Assembly (NCBI GenBank): GCA_937888595.1
Contig: CALARK010000008.1
Span: 186,001-250,000 of the forward strand
Direction: 5' to 3'
DNA: 64,000 nucleotides
DNA from: an uncultured Sterolibacteriaceae bacterium
GTDB taxonomy: Bacteria; Pseudomonadota; Gammaproteobacteria; Burkholderiales; Rhodocyclaceae
Part shown: piece after piece, positions 25,501 through 36,320 of the stretch
Position numbering within the stretch: the stretch's first letter is position 1
How the letters are laid out: every line of letters begins with the position of its first letter
Made by a program: the position numbers and the translations under genes
Notes under the pieces: generated by a model
The model's database searches: none
Seen by the model: the letters and a program-made list of their open reading frames with translations, nothing else
Told to the model about the DNA's origin: nothing

Positions 25501-25760
25501 TTGAAGTATTCGATGTGGCCGCCCTGGTAGGAGGTGATGGCGATGCCCTGCACGTCCTCCTGCAAGGCCGCGTTCACCACTTCCTGCACCGAGCGGTTGT
25601 GGCCGAGGTGGATCACCTCGGCGCCGGTGGATTGCAGAATCCGCCGCATGATGTTGATCGAGGCATCGTGGCCGTCGAACAGCGAGGCGGCGGTGACGAA
25701 GCGCACCTTGTGCGCGGGCTTGTAGGGGGCGAGCTTGGCGGCGATGGAAAGATCAGTCAT
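22518..25760 (-). CDS. icmF: Fused isobutyryl-CoA mutase IcmF (B12 enzyme with G-protein chaperone)
   Basis: 1080 residues from ATG 25760 (AGGA ribosome site 8 nt upstream). Order: B12-binding domain with DGHD at 29-32, H31 being the lower cobalt ligand; a MeaB-like GTPase with P-loop GITGTGGAGKSS near residue 200 and NKFD; and a large substrate-binding mutase barrel (PDIYGKIGNSGVSIATLDDMKVLYDGFDL, PTTSVSMTINGPAP, ISGYHIAEAGANP). It interconverts isobutyryl-CoA and n-butyryl-CoA, and relatives also act on pivalyl-CoA/isovaleryl-CoA. A repeat copy (25162-25184) encodes AVPPTPTL immediately before the P-loop. It is divergent from an AraC regulator and coupled to a thioesterase. Confidence 0.93.
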   Translation of the reverse strand: MTDLSIAAKLAPYKPAHKVRFVTAASLFDGHDASINIMRRILQSTGAEVIHLGHNRSVQEVVNAALQEDVQGIAITSYQGGHIEYFKYMIDLLKAGGGAEIKVFGGGGGVIVPEEIAELHAYGVTRVYSPEDGAKLGLQGMINDVVSASDFDLAANVTLDDLKSGDRRKLARAITQLENDPEGPLAQAIKSAAVPPTPTLGITGTGGAGKSSLTDELIRRFRLDQDDALKIAIVSIDPSRKRTGGALLGDRIRMNAIEHPNIFMRSLATRDTGSEISAALPEVIAACKLAGFDLVIVETSGIGQGDAAIVPHVDASLYVMTPEFGAASQLEKIDMLDFADFVAINKFDRKGAMDALRDVRKQYQRNRERFTESAEAMPVFGTQASRFNDDGVTALYQHLAARLAALGLRLKAGKLPRVDTRQSSQSRAIVPAQRARYLAEIADTVRGYHRHIDAQVSLARERQSLRTSRAIFEGCAKEVKDFDELIAWKDGQLDPKAKKLLDMWPDTVKAYAGDEYVVKIRDKEIRTALTHETLSGTKIKKVVLPKFADEGETLRYLMKENVPGSFPYTAGVFAFKRENEDPTRMFAGEGDAFRTNRRFKKVSEGMPAKRLSTAFDSVTLYGCDPDERPDIYGKIGNSGVSIATLDDMKVLYDGFDLCDPTTSVSMTINGPAPIILAMFFNTAIDQQLAKFKQDNGREPTEDEADKIREWVLSSVRGTVQADILKEDQGQNTCIFSTEFALKMMGDIQEFFVHNQVRNFYSVSISGYHIAEAGANPISQLAFTLANGFTYVESYLARGMHIDDFAPNLSFFFSNGMDAEYSVIGRVARRIWAVAMKHKYGANERSQKLKYHVQTSGRSLHAQEMAFNDIRTTLQALIAVYDNCNSLHTNAYDEAITTPTDESVRRAMAIQLVINREWGLAKNENPNQGAFVIDELTDLVEEAVLKEFEAIADRGGVLGAMETGYQRGKIQEESLYYEHKKHDGSHPIIGVNTFRNPNGDLPQHVELARSTEEEKQSQIQRLRDFQSRNAAESGPMLAKLKQTVIDNGNVFAVLVDAVRVCSLGQISGALYEVGGQYRRSM
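25162..25184 (+). repeat. Dispersed 23-bp repeat, copy 10
   Basis: One mismatch. Antisense inside icmF, encoding AVPPTPTL just before the GTPase P-loop. Confidence 0.85.
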
Positions 25761-25794
25761 GGCAAATGTCCTGACAGGGGATACGTGCATCTTA

Positions 25795-25806
25795 TGCCCC
25801 GGGGCA
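25795..25806. promoter_or_regulatory. Perfect 12-bp palindrome between icmF and the AraC gene
   Basis: TGCCCC/GGGGCA is a perfect palindrome 35 nt upstream of the icmF start and 80 nt upstream of the divergent AraC-type gene. Its place suggests a regulator site or transcript hairpin; no specific factor is recognised. Confidence 0.3.
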
Positions 25807-25885
25807 CCTCCTGGCTATTGCCGGCCTCGCCGCTTATCGTGCAAAATCCGCCATCCTATTCACCGATGCCATTACCCATCAAAAC

Positions 25886-27031
25886 ATGCCTCGCAAGGTC
25901 GGACACGCAAATTCCGCCACCAACAATGCCACCGTTGCGATCGGCTTCGTCACCGGCATGCTGGCGGGCCTGGTGCGGACGGGCAGCCACCCGGCCCGCC
26001 TGCTCGCGGCGGCCGGGATTTCGGCAGGGGCCCTGGCCGACCCGACGGTGCGCATTCCGCTCGCCGCCTATGCCGACCTGTACAACCGCGTCGCCGCCGA
26101 CCTGGACGACGAGGCCTTCGGGCTGTTCTCGACGCCGATGCGCTGCGGCAGTTTCGAGCTGCTGTCGCGCGCCCTGGTTGGCACTCACTCGCTCGATGAA
26201 GCCCTGCGCTACATGATTCGCTTCCTGCACGTCCTGCTGCCGGACATGAGGGTCGACATCGCCCGGGAGGGCGGTAACGCCTGCCTACGCATCGAGGAGG
26301 CGCGGCCGCTCGTGCCGGACGCCGGCCGCGTCTTCGCCTACGAATGGCTATTGCGCCTGATCCACGGACTGGCCTGCTGGCTCGCCGGACGCGGCCTCGG
26401 CATCGATACCGTCACGTTCCCCTATCCGCGGCCGCCCCATGCCGATGACTACGCGCTGATCTACACGGCCAATTCGCGCTTCGGCGCCTCCATGCTCGAA
26501 GCCCGCCTGCACGCCAACCTGCTCGACCTGCCGGTGCGGCGCGACGAGACGGCGCTGGCCGCCTTTCTCGTCGGCGCGCCGGGCCGCATCGCGACGCTTT
26601 ACCGCCGCGACCGCAACACCGTGCGTGCCGTGCGCGACCTCCTGCACGCGGCCCTGCCCACACTGCCGGCCCTGGAAGAGGTCGCCACGCGACTGCATCT
26701 CTCGCCACGCAGCCTGCACCGGCGCCTCGCCGAAGAAGGTGCGAATTTCCGCCAGATCAAGGACGCCCTGCGCCGCGACCTGGCCCTCGCGCGCCTCGCC
26801 AAAACCGACGCCTCGGTCGCGACGATCGCCGCCGGACTCGGCTATGCCGACCCCTCGGCCTTCTACCGCGCCTTCGTCGAATGGACGGGCGCCGCGCCAA
26901 GCGAGTATCGGACGCGGCTGGCGGGCAAGGCCGAGCCCGGCGGGGAAAAAGTCGGCGCCGGCGGGACGGCACGGCCGGACAACCGCGGGGTGATCCCGGC
27001 AGATGAACCTGCGGGCGGCGGGCCGGAGTAA
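25886..27031 (+). CDS. AraC-family transcriptional regulator
   Basis: 381 residues. The N-terminal ligand region is of the 'arabinose-binding' PF12625 type (FVTGMLAGLVRTGSHPARLLAAAGI...LSRALVGTHSLDEALRYMIRFLHVL). Two helix-turn-helix motifs follow near the C-terminus (LEEVATRLHLSPRSLHRRLAEEGANFRQIKDALRRDLAL and VATIAAGLGYADPSAFYRAFVEWTGAAPSEYR). The fold ends near EYRTRLAG. The last 35 or so residues form a Gly/Pro/Ala-rich tail that includes EKVGAGGTA, encoded by an exact repeat copy (26946-26970). It is divergent from icmF and is its likely regulator; many relatives of this type control short-chain acyl-CoA genes. Confidence 0.85.
   Translation: MPRKVGHANSATNNATVAIGFVTGMLAGLVRTGSHPARLLAAAGISAGALADPTVRIPLAAYADLYNRVAADLDDEAFGLFSTPMRCGSFELLSRALVGTHSLDEALRYMIRFLHVLLPDMRVDIAREGGNACLRIEEARPLVPDAGRVFAYEWLLRLIHGLACWLAGRGLGIDTVTFPYPRPPHADDYALIYTANSRFGASMLEARLHANLLDLPVRRDETALAAFLVGAPGRIATLYRRDRNTVRAVRDLLHAALPTLPALEEVATRLHLSPRSLHRRLAEEGANFRQIKDALRRDLALARLAKTDASVATIAAGLGYADPSAFYRAFVEWTGAAPSEYRTRLAGKAEPGGEKVGAGGTARPDNRGVIPADEPAGGGPE
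26946..26970 (+). repeat. Dispersed 23-bp repeat, copy 11
   Basis: Exact consensus with two extra A. Sense in the C-terminal tail of the AraC regulator, encoding KVGAGGTA. Confidence 0.9.
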
Positions 27032-27071
27032 ATTCCCTATTCCCGCCCACCCCCGGCCGACAGAGAAACCG

Positions 27072-29567
<2,496 letters not shown>

Positions 29568-29592
29568 GCGCCGACTTTTCGCCCTGCCCGCC

Positions 29593-32199
29593 CTACTTCG
29601 CGGCGTGTTCGCCGTACTGGCGGAATGCGTCGCGGATGGCGGCCATCAGGTCTCCCTCCTCCCACGGCTTGGTCAGGAACTTGAAGATCTCGCCCCGGTT
29701 GATCGCCTCGGTCAGGCTATCGACGCCGGTGTAGCCCGAGAGGATCATGCGGATGATGCGCGGATGCATCGTGCGCACCCGCGCAAGCAGTTCGATGCCG
29801 CTCATGCCGGACATGCGCTGGTCGGTGAGAATCACCGCCACCTCGTGATTGGCCAGCAGTTCCAGTGCCTCTTCGCCGCTGGCCGCCGTCAGCACGCGGT
29901 AGCTCTGCCGCCGCAGCACGCGCTTCAGGGCCGTCAGCACGCTCGGCTCATCATCCACCAGTAACAAGGTGTTGGCCACCTCGTCCTCGACCGGGACTTC
30001 GGCCGGCTTGAAGCTCGCCAGAAACTCCGTCATCGCCTCGGCCGGCATCGGTTGGGCGATCAGGAAACCCTGCATCACATCGCATTGCAGGGAGCGCAGG
30101 TAGCGCGCCTGGCCCTGATTCTCGACGCCCTCGGCGATCACCTCGAGGCCCAGGCTGTGGCCCATCGCGATGATCGCCTTGACGATGGCGGCATTGCCGC
30201 TGTTGGTGATCATGTCGTGCACGAAGGAGATATCGACCTTGAGCTTGTGCACGTCGAGCTGCTGCAGGTAGGCCAGCGACGAATGCCCGGTGCCGAAATC
30301 GTCGATCGACAGGCGCACGCCCAGCGCCTTGAGCTCGCGCAGCGTCTGGAACGAGCGTTCGCGGTCGGCCATGACGAAGCTCTCGGTGATCTCCAGTTCG
30401 AGTTGATGCGGGGCGATGCCGGTTTCGGCCAGGGCATCGCGCACGGATTCGACCAGATGGCCGCGCGACAGCTGAATCGCCGAGACATTCACGGCCGTCT
30501 GCTTCGGCGTCAGTCCGGCATCCGACCAGCGCCGCACCTGGCGGCAGGCCTCGCGTAGCACCCAGTCGCCGAGACGCACGATGAGGCCGCTTTCTTCGGC
30601 CAGCGGGATGAACTCGGCCGGCGCCAGCAGATCGCGCTGCGGATGCTGCCAGCGCAGCAGCGCCTCGATGCCGACGATGTGGCCGTTCAGCAGGTCGACC
30701 TGGGGCTGGTAGTGCAGACGGAGTTCGTCGGGGTGGTCGAGTGCGGCGCGCAACTCGGCTTCGAGCGTGAGCCGGTCGTTGGCGATGCGGCTCATGTCCG
30801 CCGAAAAGAAGCGCAGGATGCCCGGTCCCTGCAGCTTCGCCTGGTTCAGTGCCGCGCTGGCCGCGCCCAGCAGGGTCTCGGTATCACCGCCATCTTCCGG
30901 ACACAGCGCGATGCCGACGCTGGCGCCGACGAAGATCGGCTTGCTGTCGATCACGAAGGGCTGGCCGAGCGCATCGATCAACTGTTGCGCCCGCAGGTCG
31001 ACCGCGCCGCCCGCATCGACCAGCGCGGCGAACTCGTCGGCGCCGATGCGCGCCAGGCTGTCGTTATCCGACAGCAGGGCCTTGACCCGCCGCGCGGCCT
31101 CGACCAGCACCGCGTCGCCGGCCGCATGTCCGAGACTCTCGTTCACCGTCTTGAAGTTGTCGAGGTCGATGAACAGCAGCGCGAAGCGCGTCTCGCCGCC
31201 TTGCGCCCGCTGCGTTTCCTGCGCCAGCATTTCGCCGAACAGCATCCGGCTCGCCAGTCCGGTCAGCGAGTCGCGATGCACCAGGGTGCGGTATTTCTCT
31301 TCGCTGACTTCGAGTAGCGCCGTACGGCTGGCGACCAGGTCTTCGAGGAATCGCCGCAGCCGGGCCAGTTCGAGATGGTTGCGTACCCTGGCGCGAACTT
31401 CGGCCACGTCGAACGGCTTGGTGATGTAGTCGGCCGCGCCGAGGTCGAACCCGCGCACCTTTTCGGCGACCGCATCCACCACCGTCACGAAGATCACCGG
31501 AATGCGGTTGCCCTGCGGCATCGCCTTGATCTGCCGGCAGACCTCGTAGCCATCCATGTCCGGCATCATCACGTCGAGCAAGACGAGATCCGGCGGCGTC
31601 TCGCCCGCCACCGCGGCGAGCGCCTTGGCCCCGCAAGTGGCCACCTGGATCTGGTAGTCGCCCTTGAGGGCCTCGATCAGTTCGTGGATGTTTTCCGGAC
31701 TGTCATCGACGACCAGCAGGGAATAGGGCCGCTCGCTCCGGGCATGGGCCACCACATCGAAGGTCACCGGGCTGCGCCGGTAGCGCCGCAGGTCGAGCTG
31801 GTTGCGCACCCGCGTCTTCAACAACTCCGGATTCACCGGCTTGGTGATGTAGTCCGTCGCGCCGAGCCGCAAGCCGCGCGCCTCGTCCGCCGCCTCGGTC
31901 AATGCGGTGACGAAGATCACCGGAATATCCGTCGTGGCCGGGTCGATCTTCAACGCCGACAGCACCGAATAGCCGTCCATGCCGGGCATGCGGATATCGA
32001 GCAGGATCAGGTCCGGCGGCGGGGTGCGCCGCGCGATCTCCAGCGCCTTCTCGCCACTGGTGGCCGCGAGGATGGCGTACTCGTCGCGCAGGGCGGCGAC
32101 GAGCGCATGGAGATTTTCGGCCACGTCGTCGACGATCAATATGCGCGCCCGGTCGTCATCCATCGTGGTGGGCGAGTCCGCTGTCGTATCGTTCATCAT
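29593..32199 (-). CDS. REC-REC-GGDEF-EAL-REC cyclic-di-GMP signalling protein
   Basis: 868 residues. Receiver 1 (about 18-135, LILLDIRMPGMDG) and receiver 2 (about 157-275, LVLLDVMMPDMDG) are followed by a GGDEF domain whose signature reads GADEF (ARIGADEFAAL), so cyclase activity is doubtful. The EAL domain has EALLRW, the catalytic DDFGTGHSSLAYL and EGVEN motifs and looks active as a phosphodiesterase. A third receiver (about 745-868, ILTDQRMSGMSG, KFLTKPW) closes the protein. Its start overlaps the hybrid kinase stop by 4 nt (ATGA), so that kinase is the likely phosphodonor. The predicted output is phosphorelay-controlled c-di-GMP breakdown. Confidence 0.9.
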   Translation of the reverse strand: MMNDTTADSPTTMDDDRARILIVDDVAENLHALVAALRDEYAILAATSGEKALEIARRTPPPDLILLDIRMPGMDGYSVLSALKIDPATTDIPVIFVTALTEAADEARGLRLGATDYITKPVNPELLKTRVRNQLDLRRYRRSPVTFDVVAHARSERPYSLLVVDDSPENIHELIEALKGDYQIQVATCGAKALAAVAGETPPDLVLLDVMMPDMDGYEVCRQIKAMPQGNRIPVIFVTVVDAVAEKVRGFDLGAADYITKPFDVAEVRARVRNHLELARLRRFLEDLVASRTALLEVSEEKYRTLVHRDSLTGLASRMLFGEMLAQETQRAQGGETRFALLFIDLDNFKTVNESLGHAAGDAVLVEAARRVKALLSDNDSLARIGADEFAALVDAGGAVDLRAQQLIDALGQPFVIDSKPIFVGASVGIALCPEDGGDTETLLGAASAALNQAKLQGPGILRFFSADMSRIANDRLTLEAELRAALDHPDELRLHYQPQVDLLNGHIVGIEALLRWQHPQRDLLAPAEFIPLAEESGLIVRLGDWVLREACRQVRRWSDAGLTPKQTAVNVSAIQLSRGHLVESVRDALAETGIAPHQLELEITESFVMADRERSFQTLRELKALGVRLSIDDFGTGHSSLAYLQQLDVHKLKVDISFVHDMITNSGNAAIVKAIIAMGHSLGLEVIAEGVENQGQARYLRSLQCDVMQGFLIAQPMPAEAMTEFLASFKPAEVPVEDEVANTLLLVDDEPSVLTALKRVLRRQSYRVLTAASGEEALELLANHEVAVILTDQRMSGMSGIELLARVRTMHPRIIRMILSGYTGVDSLTEAINRGEIFKFLTKPWEEGDLMAAIRDAFRQYGEHAAK

Positions 32200-35100
32200 G
32201 TCTGGCCTGTGAGCGTTCCCTTGAGCCGCCGCGCGCGCGCGGTGGCGGCATCGATGTCGAATACGTCGGCAGCCGCGGCGATTTCGGCGACCGCTGCCCC
32301 GACCGAGTGCCCGGCGACGCCGCCGCGCAACCGGGCCAGCAGCGGCTCCACCCCGCCCAGATCGTTCTGCAACGCATGTTCCAGACGATCGAGCAGGGCC
32401 ACGGCGTCACTGAGCGGCAATTCCGGGCCGCCGCCGGCCGGTACCGCATTGGCCGCTGCACCCAGCCGGTCGACTTCAGCGAACGCGGCATCGAATGCTA
32501 CCGCCAACGCAGCGAATGCGGTGTCGGGCGGCACCTCGCCCCGCTTGAGTTGCGCATCCAGCGCCGCCGTCTGTTGAAACAGCTCGGCCGCGCTGAGGTT
32601 GCCGGTAATGCCCTTAAGCGCATGGCAGTATTCCTCGGCATGGACCGTTCCTCGCTCGGCCAGCCGCCGGCGCAGTTCGTTCGCGGCGTCGGCATAGTGC
32701 GCACGGAAGCGGGCCAGCTGGCGTCGGTACGCATCGGGCTTGCCGCCGATGCGGCGGACACCCTCGGCCGCATTGAAACAGCGCATCGCGGCCAAGTCGG
32801 CCGGCACCGGATCACCCCGCATCCCCGGGGAGGCACGCGGGGGCGCCACCGCCACCGACTCGCGGGTCCCCGTGCTACGACGGGGATCAATGGCGTCGCC
32901 GGCCGGGTCGTCCTGCGCCTGGGGGGCCACCGCGCGTTTCGACACACCGATCCAGTGCGCGAGTGACGCAAACAGCCGTTCTGCATCGATCGGCTTGGTG
33001 ACGTGGTCGTTCATGCCGGCCGCTGCGCTCCTTTCGGCATCGTGAGCCATGGCCAGGGCGGTCATGGCGATGATCGGCAGCGTGGCGAAGCGCGAGGTCG
33101 TATCGCCGGCGGCGAGCGCACGGATGCGGCGCGTCGCTTCGAGGCCGTCCATGACCGGCATCTGGATGTCCATGAGCACGGCATCGTAGTCCTGCTGCAC
33201 GACCTTCTCCACGGCGATCTCGCCGTTCGCGGCCTCGTCGCTGTCGATGTGCTCGCTGCGCAGCAGCTCGACGGCGAACTCGCGGTTGATATCGTTGTCC
33301 TCGACGATCAGCACGCGCTTGCCGGCGAGCGTGCCAAGACCGGACCCTGAGCCGGCGCCAACGCCAGGCACGATGGCGCCGGATTCGCTGCCGAAAACGC
33401 GCCCACGGCCAAGCACCGTCAGCACCGTATCGAGCAGGGTGGACGGCGACACCGGCTTGACGAGAAAGCCGTCGGTCCCGGCCTGCTCGGCCTGGCGCAT
33501 GACGTCTTCGCGGCCATAGGCCGTGACCATCACGACTTTCGGCTGGCGTGCCAGGCTGCGGTCGGCATGGATCAGCAGGGTCGCTTCCACACCGTTCATG
33601 CCCGGCATGTGCCAGTCCATCAGCACGAGGTCGAAGGGGCGCGCGCCCGCGGCGCGCAGCATCGCCATCGCGCTGGCGCCGCTCGCCGCCATATCGACGT
33701 CGAGCCGGAAGTAGCGCAGCATTTCGGCCAGAATCTCGCGCGACACCTGGTTGTCGTCCACGACCAGCACGCGGATGCCGCTGAGCAGGGGGCCGGCCTT
33801 TTCGACGAGCGCGGCGGCACCCGCCTGCGCCTGGGGCGCGATCGGGAGGTGCAGGGACAGGCAGATCGTGGTGCCGCGGCCGGGCTGCGAATCCTCGATC
33901 CAGATGCGCCCCCCCATCAGCTCGACCAGCGTGCGGCTGATGGCGAGTCCCAGACCGGTGCCGCCGAAACGCCGTGTCGTGCTCTGGTCGGCCTGGGTGA
34001 ATTTCTCGAACAGGCGTCGCTGCACTTCGGCTTCCATGCCGACACCGGTATCGCGCACACAGACCTGCAGCGTCACCTCATCCGGGGCGAGATTGATCTG
34101 ATGCAGGGAGAGCTCGACCTCGCCGCGCTCGGTGAACTTCACGGCATTGCCGCACAGGTTGAGCAGTATCTGGCCGAGACGCAAGGGGTCGCCGACCAGA
34201 TAGGGCGGGATCGCCGGATCGTAGCGAATCAGAAACTCGATGCCCTTCTGCTCGGCCTGGCCGGCGACGGTATCCGAGACACGCTCCAGCACGGCTTCGA
34301 GGCCGAATTCGACGGATTCGAGTTCAAGCTTGCCGGCCTCGATCTTGGAAAAGTCGAGGATGTCGTTGATGATGCCCAGCAGCGAATGCGCCGAGTTCTG
34401 CGCCTTCGTCAGCGTCTTGCGCAGCGCTGCCGGCAGGTCGGTCTTCATCGCGAGGTAGAGCATGCCGAGAATGGCGTTCATCGGCGTGCGGATCTCGTGG
34501 CTCATGTTGGCGAGAAACTCGCTCTTCACCTGCGTCAGTCGCTCGGCTTCCTCCTTGGCAGCGCGCAGTTCGGCGGTTCGTTCGGAGACGAGGCGTTCGA
34601 GATTGGCCCGTTCTTCTTCGAGCTCGCGCGTACGCCGCGCCACCTCCCGGCGCAGCAGCAGGCTGACGCCGATCAGCAGCAGCAGCGCCAGGCCGGCGCC
34701 CGCGAGCGACCAGCGCGCCCAGCGCGGCAACAGGCGTTCCGGCACATCGGCCATCGTGCGGCGCAATACGTCGTAATAGAGCGAATCTGAATTGCGGCGC
34801 CAGGCCGCGAGGTGCGCATCGATCCGCTGCAGCACATCCGCATGCTGCCCCTTGGCCGTGGCGAAATACAGCGACGAGGGCAGAAAGATGATCGGCGTTT
34901 CCTGCAGGTGGTAGCGGGCACCGTTGCGGGCGGCGAAGAAGCTGTTGGTCACCACCGCATCGGCCTGGCCGGCCACGACGGCCTCGTAGCCATCGATCAG
35001 ATCATCCACCAGCACGGGCTGGTAGCCGGCCCCGCGACTTGCCATCAACTCGGCGAAGATGTCTTGCTGGATGCCGCCGCGCAATACGGCGATGCGCATG

Positions 35101-35522
35101 CCCGCGAGGTCGCGCAGCGTCTGCGCGTCGAAGCCGGGCCGCACGAATATCTGGGACCAGCTGGTGGTGACGGACAAACGATGAAAATCGAGCACCTGCG
35201 CCCGTTCCACCGAAAACGCCACATCCGGCATCAGGTCGAGCTCGCCGCGGCCGAGGCGTTCCAGGCAGGACGACCACTCGCAGGATACGTACTCGAGTTC
35301 CCAGGCTTCCGCATCCGCGATGGCCTGGAGCAGGTCAGGAAACAAACCGGCCGGGCGGCCACCCTCGTCGCGAAAGACCTTCGGCGGATTTTCGTAGAAA
35401 CCCACCTTCAGTGTCTGCGCATCGCGGCTGGACGGAACCAGGCCCCCGGCCCAGAGCACAGCGCCCGATGCAACCACCGCAGCCAGGATCGCGAGCGAGA
35501 CGACAGGCGAGATTTTTTTCAT
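32196..35522 (-). CDS. BvgS-like hybrid sensor kinase (SBP-TM-HisKA-HATPase-REC-REC-Hpt)
   Basis: 1108 residues from ATG 35522 (a TTG at 35531 is possible; neither has a clear ribosome site). After an N-terminal signal anchor comes a periplasmic SBP_bac_3 domain (LKVGFYENPPKVFRDEGGRPAGLFPDLLQAIA). Next are a transmembrane segment near 270-290, a coiled coil, HisKA (LANMSHEIRTPMNAILG), and ATPase (NAVKF, DTGVGM, GTGLGLAISRTLVELMGG). Two receivers (VLMDWHMPGMNG, VLMDIQMPVMDG) and an Hpt domain with EEYCHALKGITGNLSA complete the relay. It should sense a small ligand directly in the periplasm and pass phosphate to the overlapping REC-GGDEF-EAL protein. Confidence 0.9.
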   Translation of the reverse strand: MKKISPVVSLAILAAVVASGAVLWAGGLVPSSRDAQTLKVGFYENPPKVFRDEGGRPAGLFPDLLQAIADAEAWELEYVSCEWSSCLERLGRGELDLMPDVAFSVERAQVLDFHRLSVTTSWSQIFVRPGFDAQTLRDLAGMRIAVLRGGIQQDIFAELMASRGAGYQPVLVDDLIDGYEAVVAGQADAVVTNSFFAARNGARYHLQETPIIFLPSSLYFATAKGQHADVLQRIDAHLAAWRRNSDSLYYDVLRRTMADVPERLLPRWARWSLAGAGLALLLLIGVSLLLRREVARRTRELEEERANLERLVSERTAELRAAKEEAERLTQVKSEFLANMSHEIRTPMNAILGMLYLAMKTDLPAALRKTLTKAQNSAHSLLGIINDILDFSKIEAGKLELESVEFGLEAVLERVSDTVAGQAEQKGIEFLIRYDPAIPPYLVGDPLRLGQILLNLCGNAVKFTERGEVELSLHQINLAPDEVTLQVCVRDTGVGMEAEVQRRLFEKFTQADQSTTRRFGGTGLGLAISRTLVELMGGRIWIEDSQPGRGTTICLSLHLPIAPQAQAGAAALVEKAGPLLSGIRVLVVDDNQVSREILAEMLRYFRLDVDMAASGASAMAMLRAAGARPFDLVLMDWHMPGMNGVEATLLIHADRSLARQPKVVMVTAYGREDVMRQAEQAGTDGFLVKPVSPSTLLDTVLTVLGRGRVFGSESGAIVPGVGAGSGSGLGTLAGKRVLIVEDNDINREFAVELLRSEHIDSDEAANGEIAVEKVVQQDYDAVLMDIQMPVMDGLEATRRIRALAAGDTTSRFATLPIIAMTALAMAHDAERSAAAGMNDHVTKPIDAERLFASLAHWIGVSKRAVAPQAQDDPAGDAIDPRRSTGTRESVAVAPPRASPGMRGDPVPADLAAMRCFNAAEGVRRIGGKPDAYRRQLARFRAHYADAANELRRRLAERGTVHAEEYCHALKGITGNLSAAELFQQTAALDAQLKRGEVPPDTAFAALAVAFDAAFAEVDRLGAAANAVPAGGGPELPLSDAVALLDRLEHALQNDLGGVEPLLARLRGGVAGHSVGAAVAEIAAAADVFDIDAATARARRLKGTLTGQT

Positions 35523-35825
35523 GTCATGCAAACGGGGGCCGGATTCACCGAACGCTTACTATAGCCTCAATCGCAAGCGGCAGAAGCGCCAGCGGCGCTG
35601 CGTTCGCCGCATCCTGGTGCGACGCGGCATCCGGCCCATGCACGACGCAGGCGGTGTCCGCCCGGCCCAGAAGGCTCGCCGCCGTCCCGCCGGGGCCGAC
35701 TTTTCGCCAGGCGGGCGGCGATGCCGGCAGGGACGCCGCACCGCATGTCGATCAGCACGGTTGCGACAAAGTCACTAGAATGCCAACAGCGTACCCACGT
35801 ACAGGTTCCTGATTCGCGAGCGCCC
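35523..35825. other. Intergenic region between the hybrid kinase and hemerythrin genes
   Basis: About 0.3 kb without a convincing gene. It holds a repeat copy (35681-35704). A TATAGT -10-like box on the minus strand at 35558-35563 is suited to the kinase gene. A TAGAAT box on the plus strand near 35776-35781 is suited to the hemerythrin gene. Neither has a good -35 partner. Short open frames here lack homology and ribosome sites. Confidence 0.5.
35681..35704 (-). repeat. Dispersed 23-bp repeat, copy 13
   Basis: One mismatch. In the 0.3-kb gap between the hybrid kinase and hemerythrin genes. Confidence 0.85.
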
Positions 35826-36281
35826 ATGTCCAACCCGACGGACCGTGTTCTTCCTGACGCCTTCATTACGGGCGATGCGATCGTCGACGACGAGCACCGC
35901 CATTTGCGTCAGCAGATCGAACGGCTTCGGTCGATCTGCGCCGAATACGAAACCCGGCAAACGTGCCAGGGATGTGCGTCGGAAAAGATTTCCCGGTGCG
36001 AGTCGGTCCTGCTGGAATGCATCTCGGACCTGCTGGCCTATATGGTCGATCACTTCCGGGCGGAGGAAAACCTGATGAAGCGCCGCGGCATCAATCAGGC
36101 ACACCGCGAACGGTATCTGGTCCACACCGAGGATCATGCCGATATCGCCAATCATGTCGCCCAGCTGACGCACCCCAGGGATCCCGGACTGACGGTCAAG
36201 ACCATTGCCGAAACCACCGCCTTGATTTCGCATTGGCTCGACCGGCACATCGTCTCCCACGACGTGCCCATGCTGCACTGA
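35826..36281 (+). CDS. Bacteriohemerythrin-like protein with a cysteine cluster
   Basis: 151 residues from ATG 35826. All seven di-iron ligands of the hemerythrin pattern can be placed: H24 in DEHRHL, H76 and E80 in HFRAEEN, H100 and H104 in HTEDH, and His and Asp in DRHIVSHD. Between the first and second helices lies an insertion with C38, C47, C50 (CQGC), C58 and C65, which is unusual for the family. The cysteines could bind a metal or sense redox state. Reversible O2 binding in the cytoplasm is the family role. The gene is isolated, with the hybrid kinase divergent on its left. Confidence 0.85.
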   Translation: MSNPTDRVLPDAFITGDAIVDDEHRHLRQQIERLRSICAEYETRQTCQGCASEKISRCESVLLECISDLLAYMVDHFRAEENLMKRRGINQAHRERYLVHTEDHADIANHVAQLTHPRDPGLTVKTIAETTALISHWLDRHIVSHDVPMLH

Positions 36282-36320
36282 CGCCCGGCGGCGCGCCGCC
36301 CGGGGCCGGACCGGCGGGGC

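Noticed and set aside
32794..32816. AAGTCGGCCGGCACCGG in the hybrid kinase gene as a further repeat copy
   Set aside because: It needs an internal deletion and lacks the GACGGC end; too weak to count.
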